DNA of 44,315 nt, from NCBI GenBank assembly GCA_943704415.1, contig CALSCO010002395.1, positions 1 through 44,315 of the forward strand, read 5' to 3'. The notes under the pieces are model-generated. The model worked only from the letters and a program-made list of their open reading frames with translations, ran no database searches and was not told where the DNA came from. A program made the position numbers and the translations under genes. Of this stretch, positions 21,047-31,733 are shown in pieces. The stretch comes from Parvularia atlantis (taxonomy: Eukaryota > Opisthokonta > Rotosphaerida). Positions within the stretch are counted from its first letter, which is position 1, and each line of letters begins with the position of its first letter.

Positions 21047-24000
21047 ATGGCGCGCGCGCCAACCGAGGCGCCGGCGGCCGCGGCCGTGTTCGAGGTGCTG
21101 TGGACGGCGCACAAGACGCGCAAGGCCAAGACGTGGCACGAGGGCACGCTGCGCTGCACGGCCGACGGGCGCAAGGTCCAGCTGCTGGACGACCAGGGCC
21201 GCCCGATCGACGGCGGCTTCCTCGCCGCGCCCCACGCCGACCTCCGCGCCGACAGCACGTTTGAGCTCGAGCGGCACATCGTCACGGTGCAGCAGCGCGT
21301 GTGCTCAGCGGTGCAGCGCAGCGTGCGCGGCGCGTGGCGCCACGCCGACGGGCCCGACATCGGCCCAGACGCCGACGCGCTCGCGCCACCACCACCTGCC
21401 ACCGGCAGCTCGTCGCCGCCCGCGCCGCCCGCGCCGCCCGGGCCGCCGACCGAGAGCGCGACCGAGGCACGTTGCTGGCACACCGCAGTCGCCTCTAGTC
21501 GCTTAACTGGCGTGCGCGCACTTGCGATCGCAGCCGCAGCCCCTGCCGCGCCGGCGACGCCCGTTCCGCCCGCCGACGCGCGTCGTCGCCGAGCCGATCG
21601 CGGCACCCGCACCCGCCTTGCCACCGCCTGTTGCACCTGCACCAGCACCCGTGCCCACACCTGCATTGGTGCCTGCACCAGCGCCGATCGTCACCCGCCG
21701 CGCGTTCAGGCCGCCGCGCCCTGCCGTTGTCTTCGACGCGCCGCCTTCTGCAGCAGCACCAGCTCGGCGGATCGCCGCGCCCGTGCGCCTGTTTGACACG
21801 CCGGCCGTCGACGACGTGGGTCTCTTTGGCGCGCCGCACGACAAGTACCCCTCGCTGGCCGCCGCACCGTCGTGGCCGCAGGCGCCTGCCGAGCCGGTCA
21901 GCGGGCGCCCATCGCTCCTGCTCGACCTGCTGCTGCGCCGCGCTGCCGCCGACGGCACGTACACTGCGGCGCCGCCTACTGCGGTGACACCCGCGCCAGC
22001 GGCCGCACTGCACAGCGACGAGCACCTCATGGGTACGCCCGACGACGCGCTGCAGCTCGACAGCACGCCCTGGAATCTGCCCGACTCGTCGCCGCCACCC
22101 ATGCGCTTCAGCCTGCCGCTGGCTGCGTCGCAGTCGCCCGCGTCGCGCCGGCCGACATCGATCGCCCGGCCGCTGTTTGACCTCGAGGGCGCGGCGGCCG
22201 CAGCAGGTGCATACGTGCAGCAGCCCCTGCAGCGGCAGTCGGCCTGGCTGCTGTACGACAACCCGCCGCCGTCGGCCAGCAGCCAGCCGTCGCACGCACG
22301 CACAATCCAGCCGGCGCGTGCAAGCCAGGCGCTACACGGCAGCAACGGCGACGACGGCGACGGCGACGACGACAGCGAGGTCTACAAGCGCATGAAGCAG
22401 CGCGCGGCCGAGCGCGACCGCCGCCGCGAGCAGCAGCAGCAGCAGCGTGAGGGCGGACGGCGCGGACGCTTCGACGGCGGCGGCGGCGGCGGTGAGGACG
22501 ACTTTTTCAGCAGCGATCGGCCCGCTGGGAAGCGGTGCGGTTGAGCCCTACCCGTTCGCTCGCTGCTGTGCACTCACGCCGAAGGCACAGGCACCGCGAT
22601 GAGGACGTCGAGAATGTGCGCCCACGGCACCAGTCGGCGTTCCCCAAGCGGGCAGCGGAGCGTGGCGACGCCGACGGCGCTGACAGTGCCGGTGCATCAC
22701 GGTCCATCTTTGGCATTGTGCGCGACCCGACGCCGTCCATGTGCGTGAGGGGCCGTCAGCCGCGTGGCGCGCCTCACCGGAGCGCGCGCTCAGCCCGCTC
22801 GTTGGCAAGGATCTCGTCTTCCCGTCGGCCGTGGCGTGTGCCGGCCAAGACGCGCGCGCTGTGCGGCGCAAGGTGAGCCTGCCGGTCGAGTTTGCCGACG
22901 CCGTCGCGTACAAGCAGGCCTTTGGCGAGGCGCTGCACGAGAACCTGAAGGTGTGTAGGGCACGCGGCGTGTCCGCCCGGGTCGCCGCCGATGCGTGCCT
23001 CTGCGCGCAGGTCCAGGTGCGCCAGCTCGCCATGACCTACCACACCATCCGCGCCGAGTGGGCGCAGAAGCCGCCGGCGCAGCAGTACGACGCGGCCGAG
23101 CGCGAACGCTTCTTCCGCTTCCGCGGCGTCAACGTGTACCTGGACGGCAGCCTGTGGTGCGTCGCCCCGGGTGGCAGCATGCCGCCATCTGACGTCGTCT
23201 CGCGCGTGCGTCAACAGCAACGTCAACAACCAGTGGCGGCGCCCGGGCATGATGATGATGCAGCTGCTTGTCCAGCGCAAGCAGCACTCGTCCATGTGCG
23301 TGTGCGCGCGTTTACGGTGCCAGCGCCCCCCGCCGTGACCAGGCGTTGTGCGCACGCGCTCATAGGTACAACAAGGACGACCTGTGGGTGATCTCGGCGA
23401 GCGAGGCGTTTGATGAGGCCAGCACGTTCATGGCGCGCAGCACGTTCTTCGGCCCGAGCGCGAGCGGTCACGTCGAGGTGTGCATGTGCCGCGGCTCGTA
23501 CCCCGCCCGCTGTGGCTCAAGTCGTCCCGCAACAGCTCGCGCTGCTTAACCCGGCGCAGAAGCGGCAGGCCGAGGCGCTCATGCGTCAGGCGAGCGTGTG
23601 CGCCGTGCACGTCGCTGAGGCCGCGTCCGAGTTTCTCATGCAGGAGACCCTGATGCTGCACGTGGACAGCATGGTGCGTGCGCCGCGCGCCTGTCGCCCC
23701 GGCTGCTCAAGCGCGCGCGCGTCGTGCAGCCGCTCCTCGACCAGCTCTTGCGCCCGTCGGCCTTTAACAACGTCAGCCTGCGGTCCAAGTGCGTCAAGTG
23801 CCGCTGACGCTCGTGCGCTGACGTGCTATCCGCGCCAGCACGCCGATCGTCGGCGCGGCCTTTGCGACGCTCGCCTTCGCGGTCGTGATGGACCTCGCGA
23901 GCGCCGTCGCGGCCGAGTTTCACCTCAACATGGACCAGGAGAACGTGCGTCGCGCGAGAACGACCGCAGCGAGCGCGGGTACTGAGGCACGTCGCGCGGC

Positions 24001-26042
24001 AACAGGTGCTGCAATCATTTGCGATGGGCTTCGCCGACCCGCGCTCGCTGCTGCGCGTCAGCGTCCCGACCGCGCCCTCGCCCGTCACGCTCGTGCACGG
24101 CGTTTTTGGCGCGGGCAAGTCGTTCTTGCTGGCGGTGCTGATCATCTTCCTGCAGTGCGCGCACTGTGTGCGTGACACCAGCAATTCGCTCACGCCGTGC
24201 TCCTTCGCGCAGCCGGCTGCGTGCCAAGCTGCCGCCGGCGCAGGCCAAGACGTTCCGCGTGCTCGTCTCGTCGTCGACCAACGTGGCCGTCGACCGCGTG
24301 CTGCGCTGCCTGCTGTGCGCACCGCATGCGCGAGATGCGCGCACGCGCTCCTGCTCACGCGCCATGCCGGCACAGCGACCTTGGCTTCCGCGAGTTTGCG
24401 CGCGTCGGCTCGCTCAAGAAGATCGCCAAGTGCATCCTGCCGTACACGGCCAACGGGCGCAACAGCGAGGGTGGCGCATCGCACGCGGCCGTCGCTGCGC
24501 GTGCTCATGTCCGCGCGATCGGCCGGCTGCGCGAAGACGTCAAGGAGCTTCAGTCGATGCTGCGCGCGCGCGGCGTGAGCCACGAGGACGAGATGTACAT
24601 GCGCAAGACGCTTGAGAATCTCAAGTCGGAGACGCGCAAGGACACGATCAACAAGGCGCTCGTCGTCGGTACCGCGGCCACCGCCGCGATGAGCAGCCGC
24701 GTCTGAGTGCCGTTTGGGCAGGCGCAACGTGCTCCGCCTCAAGCTTCCCCGTGCTCGACGGCGTCAACTTTGCGGTCGTGCTGCTAGACGAGTGTTCGCA
24801 GATGGTCGAGCCGATGTCGCTCGTGCCCGTGGCGCGCTTCTCGTGCATGCGGCTGGTGCGCGGATGCTCGCTGGCTCAACAGTCGCCTGTGCTGAAACCG
24901 ACGACGCACGTGCAAGGTGCTCATCGGTGACCCGCTCCAGCTCTCGCCCACGATCCCGAGCGAGAGCGCCACGACCGACGGCCTCGACCGCACACTCTTC
25001 GAGCGCCTGCACGACGCCGGGCAGCGCCCGGTCATGCTCGCGATCCAGTACCGCGTGCGCACATGCCTTGCTGCGCCTGTGCCTGTCTGTGCCGCTCACA
25101 CCGCGGCGCAGTGCCATCCGACCATCAGCGCCGTGTGCAACGACCTGTTCTACGCCGAGCGCCTGCAGAACGGCGTGGACGCAGAGCAGCGGCGCGCGCT
25201 CGTGGACGGCCTCGGGCCGCTCGTGTTTGTCAACGTCGCGGACGGCGCGGTGCGTGCGCGCGTGGTGAGGCCGGCGAGCATGGCTGAGCTTGGCCCGGTC
25301 GGCAGGAGCGCTACCTGGGCAGCAGCTGGTACAACGACGGCGAGGTGCAGGTGCTCGCGGGCGTCGTGCGGCACCTTCTGCGCGTGGGCCTGCAGGCGGA
25401 GCACATCGGCGTGATTTCGCTCTGTGCGCATGTGCGGCGTGCGCGACGGGCGTTTGGCTCACGTGTGCGCGGCCGCAGACAAGGCGCAGACGACCAAAAT
25501 CAAGGAGAAGCTTGACGCGCTCCGCGGCGGATCAAGCGTGCAGGTCTCGACCGTGGACGCGTTCCAGGGCGCGGAGAAGGAGGTCGTGCTGGTGTCGTGC
25601 GTGCGTACGCGCTCGCAGCAGCACGACTTTATCGACTCGCACCGGCGCATCAACGTGGCCGTGTCGCGCGCCAAGCGGTGCGCCCCGTGTGCGCGTGGCA
25701 TCCCGTGCTGACACGGGCGCATATGCAGGCACCTAATCATCGTCGGGCACGCCGACATGCTCGGGCGAAACGCGACGTGGGGCCGCGTGCTGGAGCACTG
25801 CAACGGTGCGTGCCGGCTGCCTAGCGTGCGCGCGCGGCACTGACGGTGCTCACCCAGCATCCGGCACCGTGCTCGCGCACGACACGCTGCTGTACCACGC
25901 GGCGCAGTGGACGGCGGGCGCGGGGATGCGAGAGGTGCTGGCTGCGCCGACCGACACGGGCGCGGACGACGACGACGACAAGGGCGACGAGCCAGACCCG
26001 GGCGAGCTGGCCGCGGCGGCCGCAGCCGACGCTGGCTTCTGA
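21047..26042 (+). CDS. ZGRF1: ZGRF1-type DNA helicase (DUF2439 + SF1 helicase)
   Basis: Twenty exons close in phase to 1309 residues. The N terminus is the DUF2439 domain of ZGRF1/Mte1/Dbl2 (FEVLWTAHKTRKAKTWHEGT, VQLLDDQGRPIDGGF, RHIVTVQQ), followed by the RPFRPP motif often found after it. A long disordered Pro/Ala/Ser-rich middle contains repeated LFD/LFG-type short motifs. The C-terminal part matches human ZGRF1 step by step: RRKVSLPVEF, YNKDDLWVIS, ARSTFFGPSA, Walker A in HGVFGAGKSFLLAVLIIF, SSSTNVAVDRVL, FARVGSLKKIAKCILPY, LLDECSQMVEP (motif II), LIGDPLQLSPTI (III), IQYRCHPTISAVCNDLFY (IV), STVDAFQGAEKEVVLVSC (V) and INVAVSRAKR (VI). Relatives unwind D-loops and help repair interstrand crosslinks by recombination. 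The CxC/GRF zinc finger present in human ZGRF1 is not seen. Confidence 0.93.
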
Positions 26043-26095
26043 CTGCGGGGCATGTTCTTTATGTTGGCACGGTACAGACAAGACAGGAGGCTCAC

Positions 26096-26300
26096 TTAGA
26101 AGGCCTCGACGAGCTCAAACAGGTGGTTGGCCACGCGCGACAGGTTGCCGTGGTACAGCCGGAACAGGTGCTGGTTCAGGTCCGCGTCGGTGAAGCCGAG
26201 GGCGCTGAGCACGGCGTGCGGGTCCTGCTCGGCCTGTTGCTGCTGGCGCTGCGCCGGGCCGCAGCGGTGAGGGCCGCAGCGCTGCGGGCCGCACTGCTGC

Positions 26301-26348
<48 letters not shown>

Positions 26349-26612
26349 GGGCAACGGGCCTCGCACCACTGCCGCCTCTGTTCATGCGCCTCGGTTTGCG
26401 CCTTGGCCCACTGCTGCCGCCGCTGCTCCCAGTGCCGCTGGCGCTCCTCGACCCACTTGCGGCGCGCGGCCTCGTGCTCCTCTCGGATCTTGGTCCACAG
26501 CTCCTGCTTGAGCGCGCCGAAACGCTCAAAGATGTCCGCGTTGCGCTCCTTGAACACGTCCCATAGGCGCGCGAGCTCCTCGCGGACCGTGTCGCTCGTG
26601 CGCGCGTCGGCC

Positions 26613-26647
<35 letters not shown>

Positions 26648-27130
26648 GGTAGCACCGTCGACGGCCGGCGCCTTGCCCTTGTCGGCCGCGGCGCTCGTTG
26701 GCGCGTCCTCCTCTTCGTCGTCGTCGTCCTCGTCGACCTCGTCCTCGACCGTCACGGTGTTTTTGACGATGCCGTTGCTGACACCAGCCGTCGTGCTCTT
26801 GGTCACGGTCGGCTCGCTCTCGCTCTCGGTCACGGTCGGCTCGGTCGCGGTCACGGTCTCGGTCTCGGGCACGGTGGCGCCGCGGACGACGAGGCGCACG
26901 GTGTCGTTGAACGTGAGCAGCTCGGCGACCTCGCCGTCCGAGCTGACGACGACGTCGTCGCCGTCGGCGTCGGTGTAGTGCACGGCGAAGGGCGCGGCGG
27001 CAAGCCCGAAGACAGCGGCGATGCGCTCGCGCAGCTCGGCCCAGCCGGCCGTCCGCGACAGCGTGAAGCGGCGCGTCTCGCCGTTGGTGTCGAGGCGGAC
27101 CTTGACCGCGGTCGTGGTGGTGGCGCTCAT
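26096..27130 (-). CDS. PB1-UBA protein, p62/NBR1-like, with polyglutamine tracts
   Basis: This intronless gene encodes 344 residues. Residues about 8-85 are a PB1 domain: basic cluster (VKVRLDTNGETRRFTL) and an acidic OPCA-type loop (YTDADGDDVVVSSDGEVAEL), so both interaction faces may exist. A T/V/E-rich and acidic linker follows, then a polyQ tract, a charged coiled coil (about 175-255, rich in Trp, Glu, Arg, Gln), a second polyQ tract and a C-terminal UBA domain (VLSALGFTDADLNQHLF, GNLSRVANHLFEL). PB1 plus UBA is the core of selective-autophagy receptors p62/SQSTM1 and NBR1, but no ZZ finger or FW domain is present. LIR-like motifs (for example WTKI) occur, unproven. A ubiquitin adaptor of another kind remains possible. 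Its stop is 53 bp from the convergent helicase stop. Confidence 0.8.
26294..26348. repeat. CAG/CTG repeat (polyQ, second tract of the PB1-UBA gene)
   Basis: CTG repeats on the plus strand, broken by one TTCTG, encode about 17 Gln with one Lys between the coiled coil and UBA domain of the minus-strand gene. Confidence 0.95.
26614..26646. repeat. CAG/CTG repeat (polyQ, first tract of the PB1-UBA gene)
   Basis: About eleven uninterrupted CTG triplets on the plus strand encode a run of Gln before the coiled coil of the minus-strand PB1-UBA gene. Confidence 0.95.
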
Positions 27131-27316
27131 GGTGAGGGTGGTCAGGGTGGTGCTCAGCCGAGGGAAGGTGCAGACGACGAGCGCGCGGCCCGCGGCTTAA
27201 GAAGGCCGCGGCGCAGATGGCTCGCGTCAGCCCACAGAAGGTTCGCGGGCTTTGTCAGCACATGTGTACGCCTACAACATTGTTCATGTTCGAGAGTTAC
27301 GCGGCTCGCAAGGAGA
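27131..27316. promoter_or_regulatory. Divergent 5' region between the two polyQ genes
   Basis: This 186-bp interval separates the PB1-UBA ATG (27130) and the membrane-protein ATG (27317). It includes an A/T-richer part around 27265-27300 (CTACAACATTGTTCATGTTCG) that could hold core promoter elements. An earlier in-frame start on the plus strand cannot be excluded. Confidence 0.4.
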
Positions 27317-27429
27317 ATGCTGCCGACCACCCCGCCAACCAGCCCACCAACCAGCCCGCGCGTGCGCCTGAACAGCCGGCAGCTGCGCCAGCGCCAGAAT
27401 CTCGAGCAGGCGGAGCACGCCGAGCGGAC

Positions 27430-27500
<71 letters not shown>

Positions 27501-28281
27501 CGCGAACGCGAGCGCGAGCGCTCAAGTTCGCCGGGTGGCTGCTCGGCGTCGTCGCGCGCATAGTCATCGCCCACGCCCTCGCCCAGCCGCTGTTCCGCAC
27601 GGTCGTGGGCGGCGAGTTCTCGGCGCTGACGCAGATAGTGCGCAACCGAGCGTGTTTCGCGGACGTAAACCACGCCACGCGCACCGCAGGAGGACCGCGC
27701 GTGCACGGCCGGCATGGCGATCGCGGCCTGGTGCAGCGGCGCCTCGCTGCACTCGCTCACAGACAGCATGCCCGTCGTCGACGACTTTTTCGCGGCCTTC
27801 AGCCGGCTGAGCACCCAGCCCGTGCGTGGCAAGATCGAGCGCGGGCTCGAGGCCGCCGCGTTCTGGGAGAGGCAGCGCGGCAACGTGCAGCGCCTCGTTG
27901 ACCAGTACTGCCACAAGAAGCAGGTGCTCGTGCGGCTCACCTCGCTCGAGCTCTTCGGCAAGTCGTCGGTGCGCGCGCTGGGTCTGCGACTGTGCTCAGC
28001 AGGCAAGCTGACCGTGGCTCGCCAGGTGCTGCTCAACACGTCGCTCGATCTGCTTGCGATCGCCGTCGTCGTCGCGCTGCTTGACCTGCGGGTGGGCCTG
28101 CTGTGGCTGCTCGCGCTTGCCGGCCTGCACCAGGTGTGACCACCGCCGCTTGTGTGCGTGGTTCGCTCACCCGTGCGATGCGGTGCAGGCGCTCTGGGGC
28201 ACGACGACGCTCCCGGGCATGCAGGTCTCGGCCGTCGCGGGCGCCCTCGTGGCCGCAAGCGGGCTGTTGACGGCCAGTTGA
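27317..28281 (+). CDS. Unrecognised multi-pass membrane protein with N-terminal polyQ
   Basis: Three exons (27317-27637, 27690-28133, 28189-28281) give 285 residues. After MLPTTPPTSPPTSPRVRL and a short charged helix comes a run of 23 CAG-encoded Gln, then TRTRARALKFAGWLLGVVAR leading into a hydrophobic segment (IVIAHALAQPLF). The second exon has a Cys-containing small-residue segment (GMAIAAWCSGASL), a soluble helical part (FWERQRGNVQRLVDQYCHKK) and a long hydrophobic stretch (LDLLAIAVVVALL with GLLWLLALAGL). The chain ends with a small-residue helix (AVAGALVAASGLL). The arrangement recalls small peroxisomal or mitochondrial membrane proteins, but I cannot name a family. The last codons and stop lie in a 58-bp direct repeat that recurs downstream. 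Confidence 0.65.
27431..27499. repeat. (CAG)23 tract coding polyglutamine
   Basis: Twenty-three uninterrupted CAG codons lie in the first exon of the membrane-protein gene. No CAA interruption is present, which usually marks an unstable, recently expanded tract. Confidence 0.97.
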
Positions 28282-28388
28282 GCGTCACACAGAAGCCAAC
28301 AGCTAGCCGCACATCTCGGCCATCGCGGGCGGGCTGATGACGGCCAGTTGAGCGTCACACAGAGGCCAACAGCTAGCCGCACATCTCG
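28261..28388. repeat. 58-bp direct repeat pair spanning a gene end
   Basis: Copies at 28261-28318 and 28331-28388 differ at about two positions and are separated by 12 bp. The first copy contains the last codons and TGA of the polyQ membrane gene. The second repeats the same codons and stop in what should be the 3' UTR or the NAA35 5' region. The unit includes GACGGCCAGTTGAGCGTCAC and CCAACAGCTAGCCGCACATC. It looks like a small tandem duplication. Confidence 0.95.
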
Positions 28389-28457
28389 AACGCCATACAG
28401 AAGCCTATACTGTTGCAAAGCTAGTCGCACACCACGATCTCTTTCGCGCAAACAGCC

Positions 28458-31400
28458 ATGGAGGACTGGAAGGACGTCACCGATCTGCTTCTGGAGGCGA
28501 CGCAGGGCACGGGCCTCGCCCCTCGCTGCCCGCTGCCCTCCCGCTGCTCACGCGCCACGCCGCACCCCCGCAGGCTTCGCCGTCGGCCAGATGATTAAGG
28601 TGCCGTCGCTGACGATGGGCGAGGCGATGAGCGCGATCGAGGCGCGTTCCGCCGGCGCGATCAGCGCGATCTGCCTGCGCGCGCAAGCAGCTGACAGTCG
28701 CGACCGCAGCTGATGGACCCGAAGATGGACGCCGGGATGGCGCTGCCCGGCGCCGAATCGCTCACGGTCGACGAGGTCTTTGCGCAGCGCCTGGTCAAGC
28801 TTGGCGGCTACGCGGCCGACGAGGTGGTGGCGCTGATGGACGACCTCGTCACGGCCGAGGTGCGCGCGCCTGGCGTCCCTCGTGCGCGGCTCACACGCAC
28901 GGCGCAGATGCGCTACGTCGCCGGCGACATGCTCTGCCAGAGCGTGCTCACGTGGGCGCAGCTGGTGGCCGCTGCGCATGCTGTGTGACGGCGGGACGTT
29001 GACCCGCCGCGCAGCACCGGCCGCACCAGCTCGAGGACCCGATCCTCAAGGGCTTCTGCCTGTCGGTGCTGCTGGCCGTTGACACGATGCGCGGCCGCAT
29101 TGCCAAGGCTGGCATCGCCGAGGCACGCACGCCAGCTCGTTGTGCACGCACGCCGACTGCTCACCCGCGCGCGCGAGCGCAGGAGGAGGACCAGATCCTC
29201 GAGTCGCGCGCCTTCCTGCTTGTGAGCGAGCTCGCCGTGGCCGATGACGCTATGCCGGCCCTGGCCAAGGCCGTGCAGGAGGCCTCGGCACGCTCGGACG
29301 CAATCGCGAACCGCGTCGCGATGCGCCAGGTGCGCCATGGGGGCCACGGCTGCTGCTGTGCGCACGCCGACCGCGCCGTGTGTACGCCAGCTGTGGGTGC
29401 GCCTGCTGCTCGACATGGAGAAGGACGACCTCAGCAAGGTACCCGAGACGGCCGCCAAGCTGCGCGCGACGCTCAAGGCCGTCCGCGACACTCTGCCCGA
29501 GGGGCGTGGTGCGTGCGAGAGGTCGCAATGACAGCCCGCACTGACGCACCAGCACGGGGCGCAGAAGGCCTGTCGTCGGGCTACTACGGGTCGCTCACGC
29601 GCTCGTTCGGCACGCACGCACCGCCGCGGCCGGCGCAGACGTTCACGCGCGCTGAGGTGTGCACTCGCGGCTGAACACGATGTGCCGCCCGCTGACGCGA
29701 CCGAGCGCAGGCCTACGCCTACTTTGATCACGTCGTGGGGTACCTCGAGGCGATCTGCGCCATGACCAAGGCGTCGTCGCTGCCCGAGGTCCTGGTGCGT
29801 GCGCGCATGTGCACCGCGAGTAGCCGTGCCTGACGCGACAACGAAAGCGCCTGGTCGACCACCTGTGCGCATCGCAGCCGACTCCGCCCATCTTTGTCCG
29901 CTCACGCTTGCGGGTGAGCGCGTATGCGCGTCGTCTGCGTGGCTGCTGTGGCTGCTGTGGCTGAAGTGCCCTGCAGAGCTCGCTGTTTGTCGAGAAGGAG
30001 CAGAACGACCCGCTGCTATTTGGCAAGCTCTCGCTGTACAAGACCGTGCTGCCGCGCACGCTGCTGCAGCTCGTGCGCGCGCCGTTCTGCATCCCGAGCA
30101 ACCTGCCCGAGTCGTTCGGGGCGCCGAAGGGTGCGCTGCTTCTCGCGGCAGCCGGCACCAATGCCAACGCGCTCCCGCCAGACGACAAGCTGACCAAGAG
30201 CGAGCTCAAGGCGCTGCAGCAGCTCCTGCCCGTCGTGCCCAAGGAGGCGCACGAGCACGTTGAGGCGCTGCTGCCGACACTCGCCAAGGTGCGCATCTCA
30301 GCGCATTCGCGACTGCACACAGTCTGATGGGCGCGGCCACTGCAGAACGTCGTTGAGATGTTTCATGTGCGGATAAAGAACCGCGCACGCCTGCGACGGC
30401 GCCTCAAGCGCACGCTGAACGAGTGGGAGTGGCTGCACGCGCTCGTGCGGCGCCCGCGGCTGCAGCCTGCTGTGCTTTTGCTCACGCCTGCCCGTGCGCC
30501 AGACGGACCAGGCTGACGCGGCCATCTGCGTGCTGCTTGAGAGGGCTAACGAGGCCAGCCCAAAGGTGCGCTTGCACCGTGCTGCGGCCGTGTGTGCATT
30601 GAGTTTTGCCGCAGATGCCCATCTACGCAACAAGCATCGGCGCATTTGTGCACATCTACAAGGTGCGCATGATGGCCGACTACCTCCTGCTCGGCTTCGA
30701 GCTGGACGTGTACTGCGTAAGCGAGTACGCCATGGTTTACTGGTGCGCGCACGCCCCCGCACACTCTGCCTGTGCAGGCAGCTGACGCACGCCGACGCAG
30801 GTACGTCGACTTCCTGTTTGAGTGCGAGATCGGCCAGCGCCAGAACCTCGCGCATCACATCCTCGCCGAGAAGGCGTACCAGGAGACGGGTGCGCTGCGC
30901 GTGTTTTGCGTCACACGCGCTCACCGCGGCCAGCAGGCGTGCAGACGATCAAGGGCGTGCGCGGCGCGTCTAGCCTGCCGCTGCCGTACCCGCCACAGTC
31001 GGTCGCGGAGCTCGCGCTGCTGTCGATCAAGCAGGCCATCATCCGCGGGGCGCTGCGGGTGCGACGACTCTGTCTGCCTGCGATGCACGGAACTGAGCGC
31101 AGCCGCCACAGCTGCTCGTGGCGCTGCACAAGGACGGCGTGTTTAAGAGCGCCGAGTCCACGTTCGGCTCGGAAGAGGTGCCACCGCGTACACGCGCCTG
31201 GTTTGCGCTGATCCAGGCTGACTCGGCGCGCCAGCTCGTGTACCAGCACCGCTTCGCGCCGTTCTCGCAGCTCTCGGCCAACCTGCAGCTGACCTTCAAG
31301 CAGTACCGCGAGATGGTCTGGACCGACAAGGTCACGGTGCGTGCCTGTGCGCGCGCACGCCTCTCCACCAGGCCAGCGCTGAGCCGCACCGCCCGCCCAG

Positions 31401-31715
31401 ACCGCCCAGATGTACCAGGGCGCAACCGAGATATTTGGGCAGTGCAAGAAGATGTTGGAGCGGTTCAGCAAGCTCTCGCTCGGCGACAAAGACGCGGTGC
31501 ACAGCGAGGCGCAGCTCAAGCAGGCGCGTGGTCGCGAGCGCAGCACGAACGTGCGCTGACTTGCGCGCGTGCGCCTGCAGGAGGTGACTGCGTATGGCCG
31601 CATCGCCATCGCCAACACGCTCTTCTGCCTCGGGCATGCCAAGCAGCCGTTCAGCAGAGTGCGCATCACGTTCAAGGATCACCCGTGCCTGCCGGTGTTT
31701 GTCGGCGAGCCATAG
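28458..31715 (+). CDS. NAA35: NatC auxiliary subunit NAA35/Mak10
   Basis: Nineteen exons close in phase to 744 residues (human NAA35 has 725). NatC, made of NAA30, NAA35 and NAA38, co-translationally acetylates N-terminal Met followed by a hydrophobic residue. NAA35 is the large ribosome-anchoring scaffold. Diagnostic stretches are EAMSAIELMDPKMDAGM, CQSVLTWAQL, DPILKGFCLSVLL, LGFELDVYCVSEYAMVYWY, ARQLVYQHRFAPFSQL and LPVFVG near the end. Four introns fit only as GC-AG: 28507-28573, 28642-28709, 29123-29182 and 31524-31580. The intron at 28965-29014 was chosen because it reproduces the human spacing between CQSV and EDP exactly. The stop is 18 bp from the convergent methyltransferase stop. 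Confidence 0.95.
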
Positions 31716-31733
31716 AAACATGCACCGAGACCG

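Noticed and set aside
28983-29014. A 32-nt intron in NAA35
   Set aside because: An alternative donor at 28965 gives a 50-nt intron of normal size and reproduces the spacing of the human protein exactly.
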